NCBI GenBank assembly: GCA_965247015.1
Contig: CBDFGG010000003.1
Location: 617,203 to 681,202, forward strand
Direction: 5' to 3'
Length of the DNA stretch: 64,000 bases
Source: JAIXWP01 sp965247015
GTDB lineage: Bacteria > Bacteroidota > Bacteroidia > Flavobacteriales_D > Sanyastnellaceae
The notes under the pieces were generated by a model. It had not been told where the DNA came from. It did not search any database and saw only the letters and a list, made by a program, of their open reading frames with translations. Of the stretch, positions 36,601-44,254 are shown one piece after another; position 1 is the first letter of the stretch, and each line of letters starts with the position of its first letter. A program made the position numbers and the translations under genes.

Positions 36601-38712
36601 TATGGATGTACTGATACCTACAGCGACGACATTGTGATTCATCCTTCACCTGTAGCTGAATTCATCATTGATGAATCTGCCGCTTGCGAGCCTGCTCCAG
36701 TTGAAATTACAAATCAATCGCAATACGCCACCAACTACTTGTGGAACTATGGTGATGGCACTTCTTCTTTGAATGCCGATACCATTCACTCGCACGTGTA
36801 TGCCGCGCCAGGCAATAATGTTGAGTCATTTGTTATTCAACTTACCGCATACAATGCGATTGGTTGTGCTGATACTACAAGTGTGCTGTTCAATCTTTTC
36901 CCAGAAGTGATTGCTGCCTTCTTCACAGACACTACGAATTGTGCGCCTTATGCGGCACCATTCATCAATCAAAGTGTTGGTGCAAGTTCGTACACTTGGA
37001 ATTTCGGTGATGGCGGAGTTTCATCTCTTCCTTCTCCAACACATACCTTCAGCACAAGCAATACAGAAAACGCTATCTATCCTGTAACACTTGTTGCAGA
37101 AAACTTATATGGTTGTACAGATACAGCTACTGTGAATATGCATATTTATCACAGACCTGTTGCGATCGTAAACGTTGATAGCCTCTTCGGTTGCTATCCA
37201 CAAAACGTGACCTTCTCTAATAGCAGTATCGGTGCTGATTCTTATTCATGGGTTTATGGAACAGGAGAGACATCTACTACTTCTGATTCACTACATACAC
37301 ATACCTTCTACAACTTCGGGACGGAGCAAGCTAACTACACAGTGACACTCTATGCTTATACAGAAGAAGGATGTCAAAGCAGCGATCAAGTACTCGTGCA
37401 AGTATCACCACAATTGGTGGCAGACTTCACTATAAACGCACAAGGTTGTTCGCCACTTACAGTACAGTTTGACAACAACACAGATGGTGGTTGGTCATAC
37501 ATCTGGAATTTTGGTGATGGTGATATCAGTAATTTGTACGAACCTCAACATACCTTCTTCAACTGGACAGATGCTGATACTACTTTCAATGTAACATTGA
37601 TCGTACAAAATCAATTCGGTTGTGTAGATACTGCAGATGCATTTGTTTCTGTATTCCCGATTCCGCAAGTGAATTTCACTGCTACACCTGATGAGCAAAC
37701 TTGGCCATCTGCTACCATCGAGCTTGATAACACCAGCATCGGAGGTAACTTGAATTGGGAATGGAGAATGGATGATGGAACAGAATTAATCGAAGAAGAA
37801 CCAGGTTCATACACCTATGGTGAATGGGGCACGTACACTATTCGATTGATTGGGGCGAATAGTTTCTGCAGCGATACCGCATATCGCACCGTAGTAATTA
37901 ATCCTCCTGTGCCTGTGGCCAACTTCACAGGCCCTGCGCAAGGCTGTGTACCATTGACTGTACAATTTGAAAACCTCAGTCAATATGCAGCAATTAGCAA
38001 CTGGCAATTTGGTGATGGCGGACAAGCGAATGCTACTAATCCTGTGTACACCTATTACACACCCGGCACATACACTGTAACACTCACCATCACTGGATTT
38101 GATGGTAGCACAGATATCATGACACAAGAACAAATCATTGTGGTATATCCAAATGCACAAGCTGCATTTACGGTAACACCTAATGAAATTAGCATTCCGA
38201 GTCAGCCTATCTACTGCTTGAATCTTTCAGAAAATGCGACTACCTATTCTTGGGATTTTGGTGACGACACTTACAGCAACGAAGTGAGTCCAATTCACTA
38301 CTACACACAAGAAGGATTGTACACTATAACCTTAGTTGCAAATAATCAGTACAACTGTCCTGACACCATGCAACTATACGATGCGGTATATGCGAAGAAG
38401 GGCGGTCTGATTGATTTCCCGAATGCTTTTAGCCCTGATCCAACAGGTGCGAATGGCGGAGCATACAATCCGAATAGTTATGACAACGACGTTTTCTTCC
38501 CGATTCATTCAGGGGTGACAGAATATCAATTACTCATCTTCAACAAATGGGGTGAATTGCTATACGAAACCACTGATGTGAACAAAGGATGGGACGGATA
38601 TTATAGAGGACAACTTTGCAAACAAGATGTATATGTTTGGAAAGTCCGCGCGCGATTTGTCGATGGGCAACGCTTCGAGCAAGCCGGAGACGTAACACTC
38701 ATCGTTAAATAG
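33670..38712 (+). CDS. Giant PKD-repeat adhesin with CHU_C (T9SS type B) C-terminus
   Basis: 1680 residues from the ATG at 33670 (MKKTPSILL), with a signal peptide ending near SVMAQ. A long series, well over a dozen, of PKD-like domains follows, each with '.GC.PL.V.F.N.S....Y.W.FGDG.......P.H.Y/F....Y.V.L' and most about 90 residues. The last 100 residues (GLIDFPNAFSPDPTG...YQLLIFNKWGELLYET...GWDGYYRG) are the gliding-motility-associated CHU_C type B sorting domain. This SprB-like architecture suits a mobile surface filament for gliding or attachment. It is paired with the following PorP/SprF gene. Confidence 0.88.
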   Translation: MKKTPSILLTSLLLALVQLITSSVMAQCTVFDFNGATSTTPTWYACSGADYTLNLASPNTWASYTIDWGDGSPIQSGTNWAPPQFISHNYLEAVQIFNVTITNTATGCVVNGTLVMEEATSASIQIPVGGLTQACAPQVMEFINSSTNVSTTTMFTWDFGDGSPQLTFDHTNWQQTISHIYEVGTVDCETVVTLTAENNCNTIQGGESEATFNPIRIWDLDDPGIGASATLLCYPDTTVTFTNTTERNCLFQGNIYQRYEYWNFGDYWNLGHDSIIDWTPWPPTFPHTMHYPGIGTYTVQLLDSNFCGIAPTSITIEIVPPPVAGLSANRDTICQGESVIFTQLSSGGNYYQWNFGTNNTWINTGSGNITYVFNQAGTFTVTTRTGINGATGGCTDEATVTIVVLPRPTVNILKSPPFGCDEFDVTYTSTNSNNVTEWEWTFDVAPNVYSGATPPPVHYSTPGNHPVSLTVTNANGCSTTDNDFITVYSSPVAGIAVSNLCEGEVANFSSASTTVPGQPITSYLWDFGDGQTSTQQNPTHQYTGSGTFTISLTVNTAYCSNTTTTTVSVEPRPTVSADMNINSGCSPLEVQFTNNSTGAVSYLWNFGNGSNSIDENPTETFINITNSDTTYRVVLTGYNAFGCAATDTMYVTVFAGAFADFNDGGTPPGCAPFDVTFENNSLNAATYFWDLGDGTTSTLTEPSHLYDNNTGFIQTYDVTLIAYNVNGCNDTTSHPVVVYPVANFSFDLSGSSGCSPLNITMPYVAGAQTYQWNFGDGQTSTFPIPTHTFNNFTTDPISYTVTLVGTSAFGCVDTATSVIVVHPGPIAQFSMDVASGCSPLTVNFTNLSINGAQYDWNYGDNSSAAINDNLHAHTFINNSSSVITYNVVLTAASADGCVHTFSLPVQVFPAVTASFVDPGAVCGPINVTLNNTSVNADNYSWDFGNGIQSTQEDPTVFYGNAGATPVTYTIQVMATSSYGCTDTYSDDIVIHPSPVAEFIIDESAACEPAPVEITNQSQYATNYLWNYGDGTSSLNADTIHSHVYAAPGNNVESFVIQLTAYNAIGCADTTSVLFNLFPEVIAAFFTDTTNCAPYAAPFINQSVGASSYTWNFGDGGVSSLPSPTHTFSTSNTENAIYPVTLVAENLYGCTDTATVNMHIYHRPVAIVNVDSLFGCYPQNVTFSNSSIGADSYSWVYGTGETSTTSDSLHTHTFYNFGTEQANYTVTLYAYTEEGCQSSDQVLVQVSPQLVADFTINAQGCSPLTVQFDNNTDGGWSYIWNFGDGDISNLYEPQHTFFNWTDADTTFNVTLIVQNQFGCVDTADAFVSVFPIPQVNFTATPDEQTWPSATIELDNTSIGGNLNWEWRMDDGTELIEEEPGSYTYGEWGTYTIRLIGANSFCSDTAYRTVVINPPVPVANFTGPAQGCVPLTVQFENLSQYAAISNWQFGDGGQANATNPVYTYYTPGTYTVTLTITGFDGSTDIMTQEQIIVVYPNAQAAFTVTPNEISIPSQPIYCLNLSENATTYSWDFGDDTYSNEVSPIHYYTQEGLYTITLVANNQYNCPDTMQLYDAVYAKKGGLIDFPNAFSPDPTGANGGAYNPNSYDNDVFFPIHSGVTEYQLLIFNKWGELLYETTDVNKGWDGYYRGQLCKQDVYVWKVRARFVDGQRFEQAGDVTLIVK

Positions 38713-38737
38713 TGAAACCACCTAAACACCCAGCGCC

Positions 38738-39736
38738 ATGAAAAGATTATACATCCTCACCATTATACTAGGCCTCGTTCAAAGTGCTTTTGCTCAAGAT
38801 CAGCAATTCACCCAGTTCTATGCCTCACCTACTCAGATGAATCCCGCATTTGCCGGAGCCTCTGTTCAGAATCGACTCACTAGTCAAATCCGCAATCAGT
38901 GGTCTGCGATCCCTGGTGCATTTCAAGCATACAATGTATCCTATGATACATACATTCCAAACATCAAAAGTGGATTGGGAATGATTGTCAATCACGACCG
39001 CGCAGGCAGTGGTGCATTGCGATCAACATCTCTTCGCTTCCAATATGCCTATGAAGCGCGTATTAAGCGCAATTGGTTTTTCAGACCAGCATTGGAGATG
39101 TCATTGGTTTCAAAAAATATCGACTTCAATAAACTTCGTTTCTACGATCAAATGATCAGAGAAACGAATACTCCATCCGTAGAATTTCCTATCATGGAGC
39201 CGATTTCCTACTTCGATTTCGGTGCCGGCTTCTTGACCTATGGTCCGAAGTTTTGGTTTGGTGTTTCTACATTTCACTTGAATAAACCAAATGAATCTTT
39301 ATACGGCTATAACGAAGCGCCGCTTGGTATGCGCGTTACAGCGCATGGAGGACTTCGTTTACGCATTAAAGGTCATTCGCTTACAAAGCTTGACAACTAT
39401 GTTGTTATTGCAGCGAATTATCAAATGCAAGACGAGTTTGATCAACTAGACATTGGATTCTACTACGAAGTAAGTCCGATCATTTTGGGATTGTGGTATC
39501 GTGGTTTGCCAGCGAAGAGCAATAATTACGGTTATATGAATCACGACGCATTGGCTGTTCTTCTAGGCTTCCAAGCTGGAAAGTACAAGTTCGGATACAG
39601 TTATGATATCACCGTATCTAGACTAAGCATTGCTAGTTCTGCAGGTTCACACGAGCTATCCGTCTCTTATCAGTGGGCTTCGAAGCACAATCAAAAGTCC
39701 ATGAAGAAACGCATCATGCCATGCGCCAAGTTCTAG
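38738..39736 (+). CDS. PorP/SprF-family outer-membrane protein
   Basis: 332 residues with a signal peptide (QSAFAQ). The N-terminal 'DQQFTQFYASPTQMNPAFAG' and the '(R)NQW.AIPGAF(Q)' box are diagnostic of the PorP/SprF family, outer-membrane barrels that work with T9SS and are often encoded next to a type B-sorted adhesin. Here it follows the PKD adhesin by 25 bases, repeating the sprB-sprF arrangement of gliding flavobacteria. It probably anchors or exports that adhesin. The C-terminus is complete. Confidence 0.93.
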   Translation: MKRLYILTIILGLVQSAFAQDQQFTQFYASPTQMNPAFAGASVQNRLTSQIRNQWSAIPGAFQAYNVSYDTYIPNIKSGLGMIVNHDRAGSGALRSTSLRFQYAYEARIKRNWFFRPALEMSLVSKNIDFNKLRFYDQMIRETNTPSVEFPIMEPISYFDFGAGFLTYGPKFWFGVSTFHLNKPNESLYGYNEAPLGMRVTAHGGLRLRIKGHSLTKLDNYVVIAANYQMQDEFDQLDIGFYYEVSPIILGLWYRGLPAKSNNYGYMNHDALAVLLGFQAGKYKFGYSYDITVSRLSIASSAGSHELSVSYQWASKHNQKSMKKRIMPCAKF

Positions 39737-39739
39737 AGA

Positions 39740-40762
39740 CTAGTGTATGTTGACTTCGCGTTCGAGCGTTACTCCGAATTTGGATTCGATATCCGTGAGG
39801 ACATCCGTGCTGAGGTCATAGATTTCTTTGCCCGTTGCTCCGCCGTAGTTGACGAGTACCAGCGCTTGCTTATCGTGAACACCGTGTGTACCGCGGTTCT
39901 TACCTTTCCATCCTGCTTGTTCGATCAGCCATCCCGCGGGGATTTTGGCCGAATGTTCATCGATAGGATATACCGGAAGGTTTGGATAATCCGCTTTTAT
40001 CTTGTTTACCACATCCATCGATACGACAGGGTTCTTGAAGAAGCTTCCAGCGTTGCCGAGTTTTTTGGGATCAGGAAGTTTCGAGGTTCGGATGTTAATG
40101 ACTGCTTGGCTCACCGCCTTGATCGTCATTTTCTCCAACTTCATTTTGTCGAGTTCCTCTTGAATCGCCCCGTAGTCCGTTCTGAACTGCGCGCGCCTTA
40201 ATAGTCGGAATGTTACCGAAAGAATCACCCACTGATCTTTTTGTTCTCTTTTGAAAACACTTTCGCGATAACCGAATGAACATTCGGTAGCATTAAATTC
40301 CTTGATGAAATGATCTTTGATGTGATAGGCCTCCAGTGAGTGGAACACATCTTTGATTTCGACACCATAAGCACCGATATTCTGCATCGGGCTTGCGCCA
40401 ACGCTTCCGGGGATAAGTGATAAGTTTTCGACCCCAGCATATTCATTTTTGATACAGTGAAGTACGAAAGCGTGCCATACTTCGCCTGCAGCAGCTTTTA
40501 CGTAATAGAAGTTTTCATCTTCACCGATGAGAGAAATGCTTTTCAGTCTATTGAGCAGAACAGGACGTTCGATATCTTTTGTGAGCAGAATATTACTTCC
40601 TCCGCCCAGAATGAAGGGCGTGTCAGCGGTGTATGCTTTGTCATGGAGAAGTTCCGCTAATTCTTCAGTATCCGAAAAAACAGCGAAAGTTTTAGCAGCA
40701 GCGTCGATTCCGAATGTATTGTACATTCTGAGAGAGACATTATTTTCGATACGAATAGCCAT
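39740..40762 (-). CDS. murB: UDP-N-acetylenolpyruvoylglucosamine reductase
   Basis: 340 residues. MurB reduces UDP-GlcNAc-enolpyruvate to UDP-MurNAc with NADPH and FAD, the second committed step of peptidoglycan synthesis. FAD-binding motifs are LGGGSNILL and LIPGSVGASPMQNIGAYG; the catalytic Ser lies in GSFFKNP; the C-terminal 'KIPAGWLIEQAGWKG' block is present. Length and motifs fit type I enzymes. It converges on the SprF-like gene with only three bases between stop codons and has no terminator hairpin there. Confidence 0.95.
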   Translation of the reverse strand: MAIRIENNVSLRMYNTFGIDAAAKTFAVFSDTEELAELLHDKAYTADTPFILGGGSNILLTKDIERPVLLNRLKSISLIGEDENFYYVKAAAGEVWHAFVLHCIKNEYAGVENLSLIPGSVGASPMQNIGAYGVEIKDVFHSLEAYHIKDHFIKEFNATECSFGYRESVFKREQKDQWVILSVTFRLLRRAQFRTDYGAIQEELDKMKLEKMTIKAVSQAVINIRTSKLPDPKKLGNAGSFFKNPVVSMDVVNKIKADYPNLPVYPIDEHSAKIPAGWLIEQAGWKGKNRGTHGVHDKQALVLVNYGGATGKEIYDLSTDVLTDIESKFGVTLEREVNIH

Positions 40763-40763
40763 A

Positions 40764-41024
40764 CTAGACTTCTCTTTTTTGTTTTTGGAGCGTACAAATA
40801 TTCAAAAACTCTGTGTATTCCGATTCATTTATTTCGATGTAAGTTCCATCGAGTCCATCGAGCATATCTTGGATCATGACGCGCTCGGGTAGGATTTTGG
40901 CGGACATACTATTTTCCCACCAGTAATTCCCCATCGTTCCGATTTCCGTGAATTCAGAGTTCGATAGGATTTTATAGTAGCTTTTATTGTTATTGAGTTT
41001 TCTGTACTGTGGAAACACAAGCAA
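40764..41024 (-). CDS. Small conserved-looking protein upstream of murB
   Basis: 86 residues, no signal peptide. It begins at a TTG (41024), or at a GTG two codons later; no ATG is available. Its stop lies one base before the murB start, which supports a two-gene unit. The sequence (FPQYRKLNNNKSYYKI...AKILPERVMIQDML...YIEINESEYTEFL) reads like a genuine small protein and resembles hypothetical proteins I have seen beside murB, but no domain can be named. Confidence 0.55.
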   Translation of the reverse strand: MLVFPQYRKLNNNKSYYKILSNSEFTEIGTMGNYWWENSMSAKILPERVMIQDMLDGLDGTYIEINESEYTEFLNICTLQKQKREV

Positions 41025-41040
41025 ATTATTTCCGCGAATT

Positions 41041-41130
41041 TAGTGTAACAGTGGTAGTGAAACTGTGAAGCAATGAAATTCCACTACCCTAAAAGCAGAC
41101 AGCGCCAAATAGCCCCAGAGGGGCGACATA
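41041..41130. repeat. Partial composite repeat (TTTCACTG-type arm plus GCCCC hairpin)
   Basis: It carries 'GTGTAACAGTGGTAGTGAAACTG' like words, then 'AAGCAGACAGCGCCAAATAG', then the GCCCC-AGA-GGGGC hairpin (41112-41124). These match in order the right half of the elements ending at 44134 and 46223. Confidence 0.75.
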
Positions 41131-41142
41131 TTAAAATAAAAC

Positions 41143-41523
41143 TCATAGATGATCTTTACCCAACCAATTTAGAAAAATAAATCCTGGAGTTGAATACGAT
41201 AAAAAAATATATAAAAAATCTAAGCTACCTCTCATACCCACTAGGTACAATCCAAAAAGTATCAATACTGACAATAGGCCAAATAAAATATTTAAATTAA
41301 ATAAATTTTTAGAAAGCTTTAATTTTTCCATTAGTCGATCAAAAAAGAGTATGGGTAAAAAAACAATTAATGAAACAGTAAAGAAAAAAGTAAAAAATAA
41401 AACATAATCAAAAAAAGAAAGTACGAATCCTTTATGTGATAGAATATATATTGACCAAAAATATGAATAGGCAAGTGAGCCTTTAAAACAAAGCAAAAAC
41501 CAAATCAATTTTAACCTTTTCAT
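41143..41523 (-). CDS. Small four-span membrane protein
   Basis: 126 residues, mostly hydrophobic, with about four membrane spans and a Lys-rich cytoplasmic loop (DRLMEKLKLSKN). It ends 'LSYSTPGFIFLNWLG', similar to 'ISYFVPGLVLWNLYF' in the membrane protein at 54039-54428. The two have the same length and span spacing, so they look like diverged paralogues. No known family. In this array of exported small proteins, an immunity-type role against a membrane-acting toxin is possible but unproven. Confidence 0.65.
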   Translation of the reverse strand: MKRLKLIWFLLCFKGSLAYSYFWSIYILSHKGFVLSFFDYVLFFTFFFTVSLIVFLPILFFDRLMEKLKLSKNLFNLNILFGLLSVLILFGLYLVGMRGSLDFLYIFLSYSTPGFIFLNWLGKDHL

Positions 41524-41552
41524 ATACAGTGATTTGAAAATTCAACTAACTC

Positions 41553-41753
41553 TTAATATGGAACTTGCCGGCAAGGAACTTCCACTATGGTTTTATTCAT
41601 TTCAACTTTATCCATTATTGCCCCAACAGTCATTTGAAAATATTCTCCTAAGTGTTTGTTGTTATACTTTTCACTACTACTTGCCACACCATCAAATCCA
41701 TCAAATTCTGAGTAAAAATGAATACGCTTTGAAATACCTTCCTGAGCTTTGGA
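41553..41753 (-). pseudogene. Possible C-terminal gene remnant
   Basis: An open minus-strand stretch of 66 codons without a start codon, ending at the stop at 41553-41555. Its translation (RIHFYSEFDGFDGVASSSEK...) has protein-like composition, and an in-frame stop lies directly upstream. It could be the tail of a gene lost by deletion. An equally long frame on the plus strand exists, so the evidence is weak. Confidence 0.3.
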
Positions 41754-41772
41754 TTAAGAGGTGCTCTGAATC

Positions 41773-42252
41773 CTAATTGTTCATCAACTCACATGAATCT
41801 ACTTCAAAATCACTCACATAAAACTTCTCGAAAAAACCATCACCAATATCACACGAATCTATAGTGACAATAATATTAGGCTTCAATTTACATTTTCTTC
41901 TAAGTATCCCATAGCTATCATAATATTTCCACTTTCCAACAGGAGTCATTTTAATAATTTGACAGCGATTTGTAGCAGAATCTAAGCGGATTTCAAGTGA
42001 CTTGGAATCAAACCTTCCCATCCTTCGACATTTACCATTTGTAAAGAATTCCTTATATATCCTTTTTTTTGTATCTATTACTTCTCTAATCTCACCGTCA
42101 TAATGGTGATTAACGTATTGTGTTGGATTATTGTGATCTGAAACTGTAACTCTTCTTGTAGGTGATTTAATTAGTTGAGTGCATGAAAAACTTGAAAAAG
42201 AAATTACCCCAATAAAAAAATACTTATAAAATTTCATGTTATAATATTTCAT
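41773..42252 (-). CDS. Hypothetical lipoprotein
   Basis: 159 residues, or 154 if the second Met (MKFYKYFF) is used. A lipoprotein signal with lipobox FSSFSC leads to a small mature domain with several Cys. It contains a 'GKWKYYDSYGILRRKCK' motif that resembles MORN/YwqK-type repeats ('G.W..Y...G.L'). Such lipoproteins with MORN-like strands occur as immunity-type partners in toxin arrays, but I cannot name the family. Minus strand, among similar small exported genes. Confidence 0.7.
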   Translation of the reverse strand: MKYYNMKFYKYFFIGVISFSSFSCTQLIKSPTRRVTVSDHNNPTQYVNHHYDGEIREVIDTKKRIYKEFFTNGKCRRMGRFDSKSLEIRLDSATNRCQIIKMTPVGKWKYYDSYGILRRKCKLKPNIIVTIDSCDIGDGFFEKFYVSDFEVDSCELMNN

Positions 42253-42303
42253 TTTTTCACTTTTTCACTAAAAGAATCTTCGTGCACGTTAATATAACTT
42301 TAT

Positions 42304-42912
42304 TTATGGCAAATACTTCCTTGCATAGAGATCCGCTGCTTCCTCGCCAAATAATTCTGCTATAATACTTGACTGGTAAACATGAATATTTAAGAGACTT
42401 GAAAGTGTATTTCCATTCTCCGGATATAACTCTATTGCTTTAGTAAAATACGTGTAAGCTAAATGGTAATTTTCACATAAATATGAAATTTCGCCCTTCA
42501 TGTAATAAGCGGAACAGGAATCAGTAATAAAAGTGCTCGTCTCAACCTCCAAGTATTTTTGAAAATAATATAAAGAAGAATCAAGCATTTTCTCCTGTCT
42601 ATAGGACTCAAACATACAACGCAGACTACCTTCAATCTGAGAACTATCTTTTTCCATTGCTCTAAATGCCCATTCACGGCTTTTGGCCGACTCACCTATT
42701 AAAAGATAATCCTGCGATAAAAGAAAACTAGAAAACCCATCTAAATTGTTACATATAGAGAGGCTATCCAAAGCCCGTTTAACTTCTAGTGTGTCATTCA
42801 AATCAAGATTTAATAAAAATCTAGATTGATTTGGGTCACAAGCCAGTCTGTCCTCACAAGATAATACCAATGAAAATAGGATAATAAGTAAAATGGGATA
42901 TTTGCTAATCAC
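42304..42912 (-). CDS. TPR-like lipoprotein
   Basis: 202 residues, starting from a GTG (42912); no ATG is suitable. Lipoprotein signal with lipobox LVLSC. The mature part is helical with TPR-like pairs: 'SLYYFQKYLEVE...YYMKGEISYLCENYHLAYTYFTKAIELYPENG'. TPR lipoproteins act as protein-binding scaffolds in the periplasm. No specific partner is known. It is the middle of a run of minus-strand lipoprotein genes. Confidence 0.68.
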   Translation of the reverse strand: MISKYPILLIILFSLVLSCEDRLACDPNQSRFLLNLDLNDTLEVKRALDSLSICNNLDGFSSFLLSQDYLLIGESAKSREWAFRAMEKDSSQIEGSLRCMFESYRQEKMLDSSLYYFQKYLEVETSTFITDSCSAYYMKGEISYLCENYHLAYTYFTKAIELYPENGNTLSSLLNIHVYQSSIIAELFGEEAADLYARKYLP

Positions 42913-43106
42913 GATTTCAAATTAATATTCTATATTAACTCGTAAAAATAATCAGAAATGAAATATTTATCAAAAGACTTAAAGCTTGCAACAGGATTGA
43001 CCTCGATATAACTAATAAAAAGTATTCGCTGACTTTCAAAAGTCACTTTCAAGGCTCTGTAACAAAATAAAACTCCATAACTCCTTCGCTATTGAACTCT
43101 CTAACT
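42913..43106. other. Intergenic stretch with CTC-type words
   Basis: No gene is supported here. The right end (from about 43068) carries AAATAAAACTCCATAACTCC and CTCTCTAACTCTC words, the same word type that precedes other CTTTGCG repeats in this region. The rest is AT-rich and unremarkable. Confidence 0.5.
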
Positions 43107-43224
43107 CTCTCCGCGAACCTTTGCGAACCTTTGCGCCATTGCGTTAAAATTACTAGCGGCTATCAATGAGATCAAACTTTTCTCAACGCAAAGTCGAAAC
43201 GGAACGCGAAGGAACGCAAAGAGG
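43107..43224. repeat. CTTTGCG-word inverted repeat, copy 1
   Basis: Left arm with iterated AACCTTTGCG decamers (to about 43144), a 40-base spacer containing GATCAAACTTTTCTC, and right arm 43185-43224 with GGAACGCGAA and GGAACGCAAA words ending AAAGAGG. The arms are imperfect inverted copies. It lies directly beside the 3' end of the GxxExxY gene. Confidence 0.85.
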
Positions 43225-43236
43225 TATGTTTTAAAA

Positions 43237-43614
43237 CTATAGTTTATTTACTACCCGCTTAATTCCATCTTTAATCAAGCACTCATTGAAGTTGATCAAC
43301 AACCCTAGTTTCCGATCGCTTAATTTTAAATAAGTCAAAAGCTGAGCGAAGTAAATAGGGATGAGAACTTCAACAGCCTTAAGCTCGACAATGACTTTAT
43401 TTTCCACCAATAAGTCCACCCGATAGCCGCTGTTCAGTTTTTCACCCTTATAAATTAGAGGCAAAGCTTTTTCGCATTCTACGAGCATTCCCTTTTGTTC
43501 TAATTCATACCGCAAACAGTCTTTATAAGTGCTTTCGAGTAAACCTGGGCCTAAGATTCGATGTACGTTAAAACTGCATTCGACAATTCCAGCGGCAATT
43601 TCATTTTCAGTCAT
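43237..43614 (-). CDS. GxxExxY protein (PDDEXK_3-type)
   Basis: 125 residues. The naming motif is present as GPGLLESTY (about 22-30), followed by a 'GYRVDLLVENKVIVELKAVE' block that fits a PD-(D/E)xK nuclease-type core (Asp, then ExK). The C-terminal 'LGLLINFNE..IKDGIKRVV' is typical. The family is cytoplasmic and small; nuclease activity is assumed from fold but not established. The gene is enclosed by two CTTTGCG inverted repeats (43107-43224 and 43709-43827), which suggests a functional association with those repeats. Confidence 0.9.
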   Translation of the reverse strand: MTENEIAAGIVECSFNVHRILGPGLLESTYKDCLRYELEQKGMLVECEKALPLIYKGEKLNSGYRVDLLVENKVIVELKAVEVLIPIYFAQLLTYLKLSDRKLGLLINFNECLIKDGIKRVVNKL

Positions 43615-43708
43615 AAGAAATAATTTATGGCTACAATTCTCTTCAAAAAAAGCTGCATAGAAAAAAAATGCTTACCGTCTGAATAACACACTGTAATCAT
43701 ATACCAAA

Positions 43709-43827
43709 CCTCTTTGCGAACCTTTGCGAATCTTTGCGTCATTGCGTTAAAAATTTCCTCGGTTACTCACAAGATCAAACTTTTCTCAACGCAAAGGCGC
43801 AACGGAACGCGAAGGAACGCAAAGAGG
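43709..43827. repeat. CTTTGCG-word inverted repeat, copy 2
   Basis: Left arm 43709-43748 (CCTCTTTGCG AACCTTTGCG ...) and right arm 43788-43827 (AACGCAAAGG ... AAAGAGG) are 40 bases each and near-complementary. The 39-base spacer again holds GATCAAACTTTTCTC. It stands 94 bases upstream of the GxxExxY start, and its right arm is also the beginning of the composite element. Confidence 0.9.
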
Positions 43828-44134
43828 TATGTCTCGTCGAAAAAGATTAAAACTCTCGCAGTACCACAGTTCTACACTAAAATAAAACTCCTCAACTCTC
43901 AAACTCTCAAATTAAACTGCTACACTGTTTCAATGCTTCACTATTTCACTGCTTAACTGGAATATAATCACCGCATATGAATATGACTTGATATGTGGCA
44001 CTTCAGTGTAGACAGTGTAATCAGTGTAACAGTGGAAGTGAAACGGTGAAATATTGAAGCAATGAAAAAATTAAACAGCGAAATTCAACTACCACTGCAA
44101 AGCAGACAGCGCCCAATAGCCCCGTAGGGGCGAC
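43788..44134. repeat. Composite iterated-word element I
   Basis: Modules in order: CTTTGCG right arm; GTCTCGTCG; CACAGT words; CTCAAACTC words; TTTCACTG words (about 43913-43957); an ATCACCGCATATG...GATATGTGG core; inverted TTTCACTG words; 'AAGCAGACAGCGC'; GCCCC-GTA-GGGGC hairpin (44119-44131). The same order recurs at 45870-46223. No coding frame was found. Confidence 0.85.
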
Positions 44135-44254
44135 GAAAAGTTATTTATACAAAATTTATTGGTACGCTTTCTGGTGTGGGGGAAATTCATTTTAATACAA
44201 CATTATTATTAATTCGTCCGTTACCCTAGCTGCTTTACCTTAAAACCAATCGCT
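44135..44254. other. Upstream region of the OmpA-like gene
   Basis: AT-rich upstream sequence of the plus-strand gene at 44255. No exact TAnnTTTG box was seen. It probably contains that gene's promoter. Confidence 0.3.

Noticed and set aside
33670..38712. Regularly spaced repeats that might suggest a CRISPR-like array
   Set aside because: They are protein-level PKD repeats of about 270 bases with diverged DNA, lying in one long open frame.
41534..41776. 80-codon plus-strand ORF between two minus-strand genes
   Set aside because: Composition is no more protein-like than the opposite strand and it has no signal or motif. It may be chance in AT-rich DNA.
43107..43827. Reading the GxxExxY gene and its repeats as a standard insertion sequence
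   Set aside because: There is no transposase of a known family and no target-site duplication that I can see. The repeats also occur alone elsewhere.
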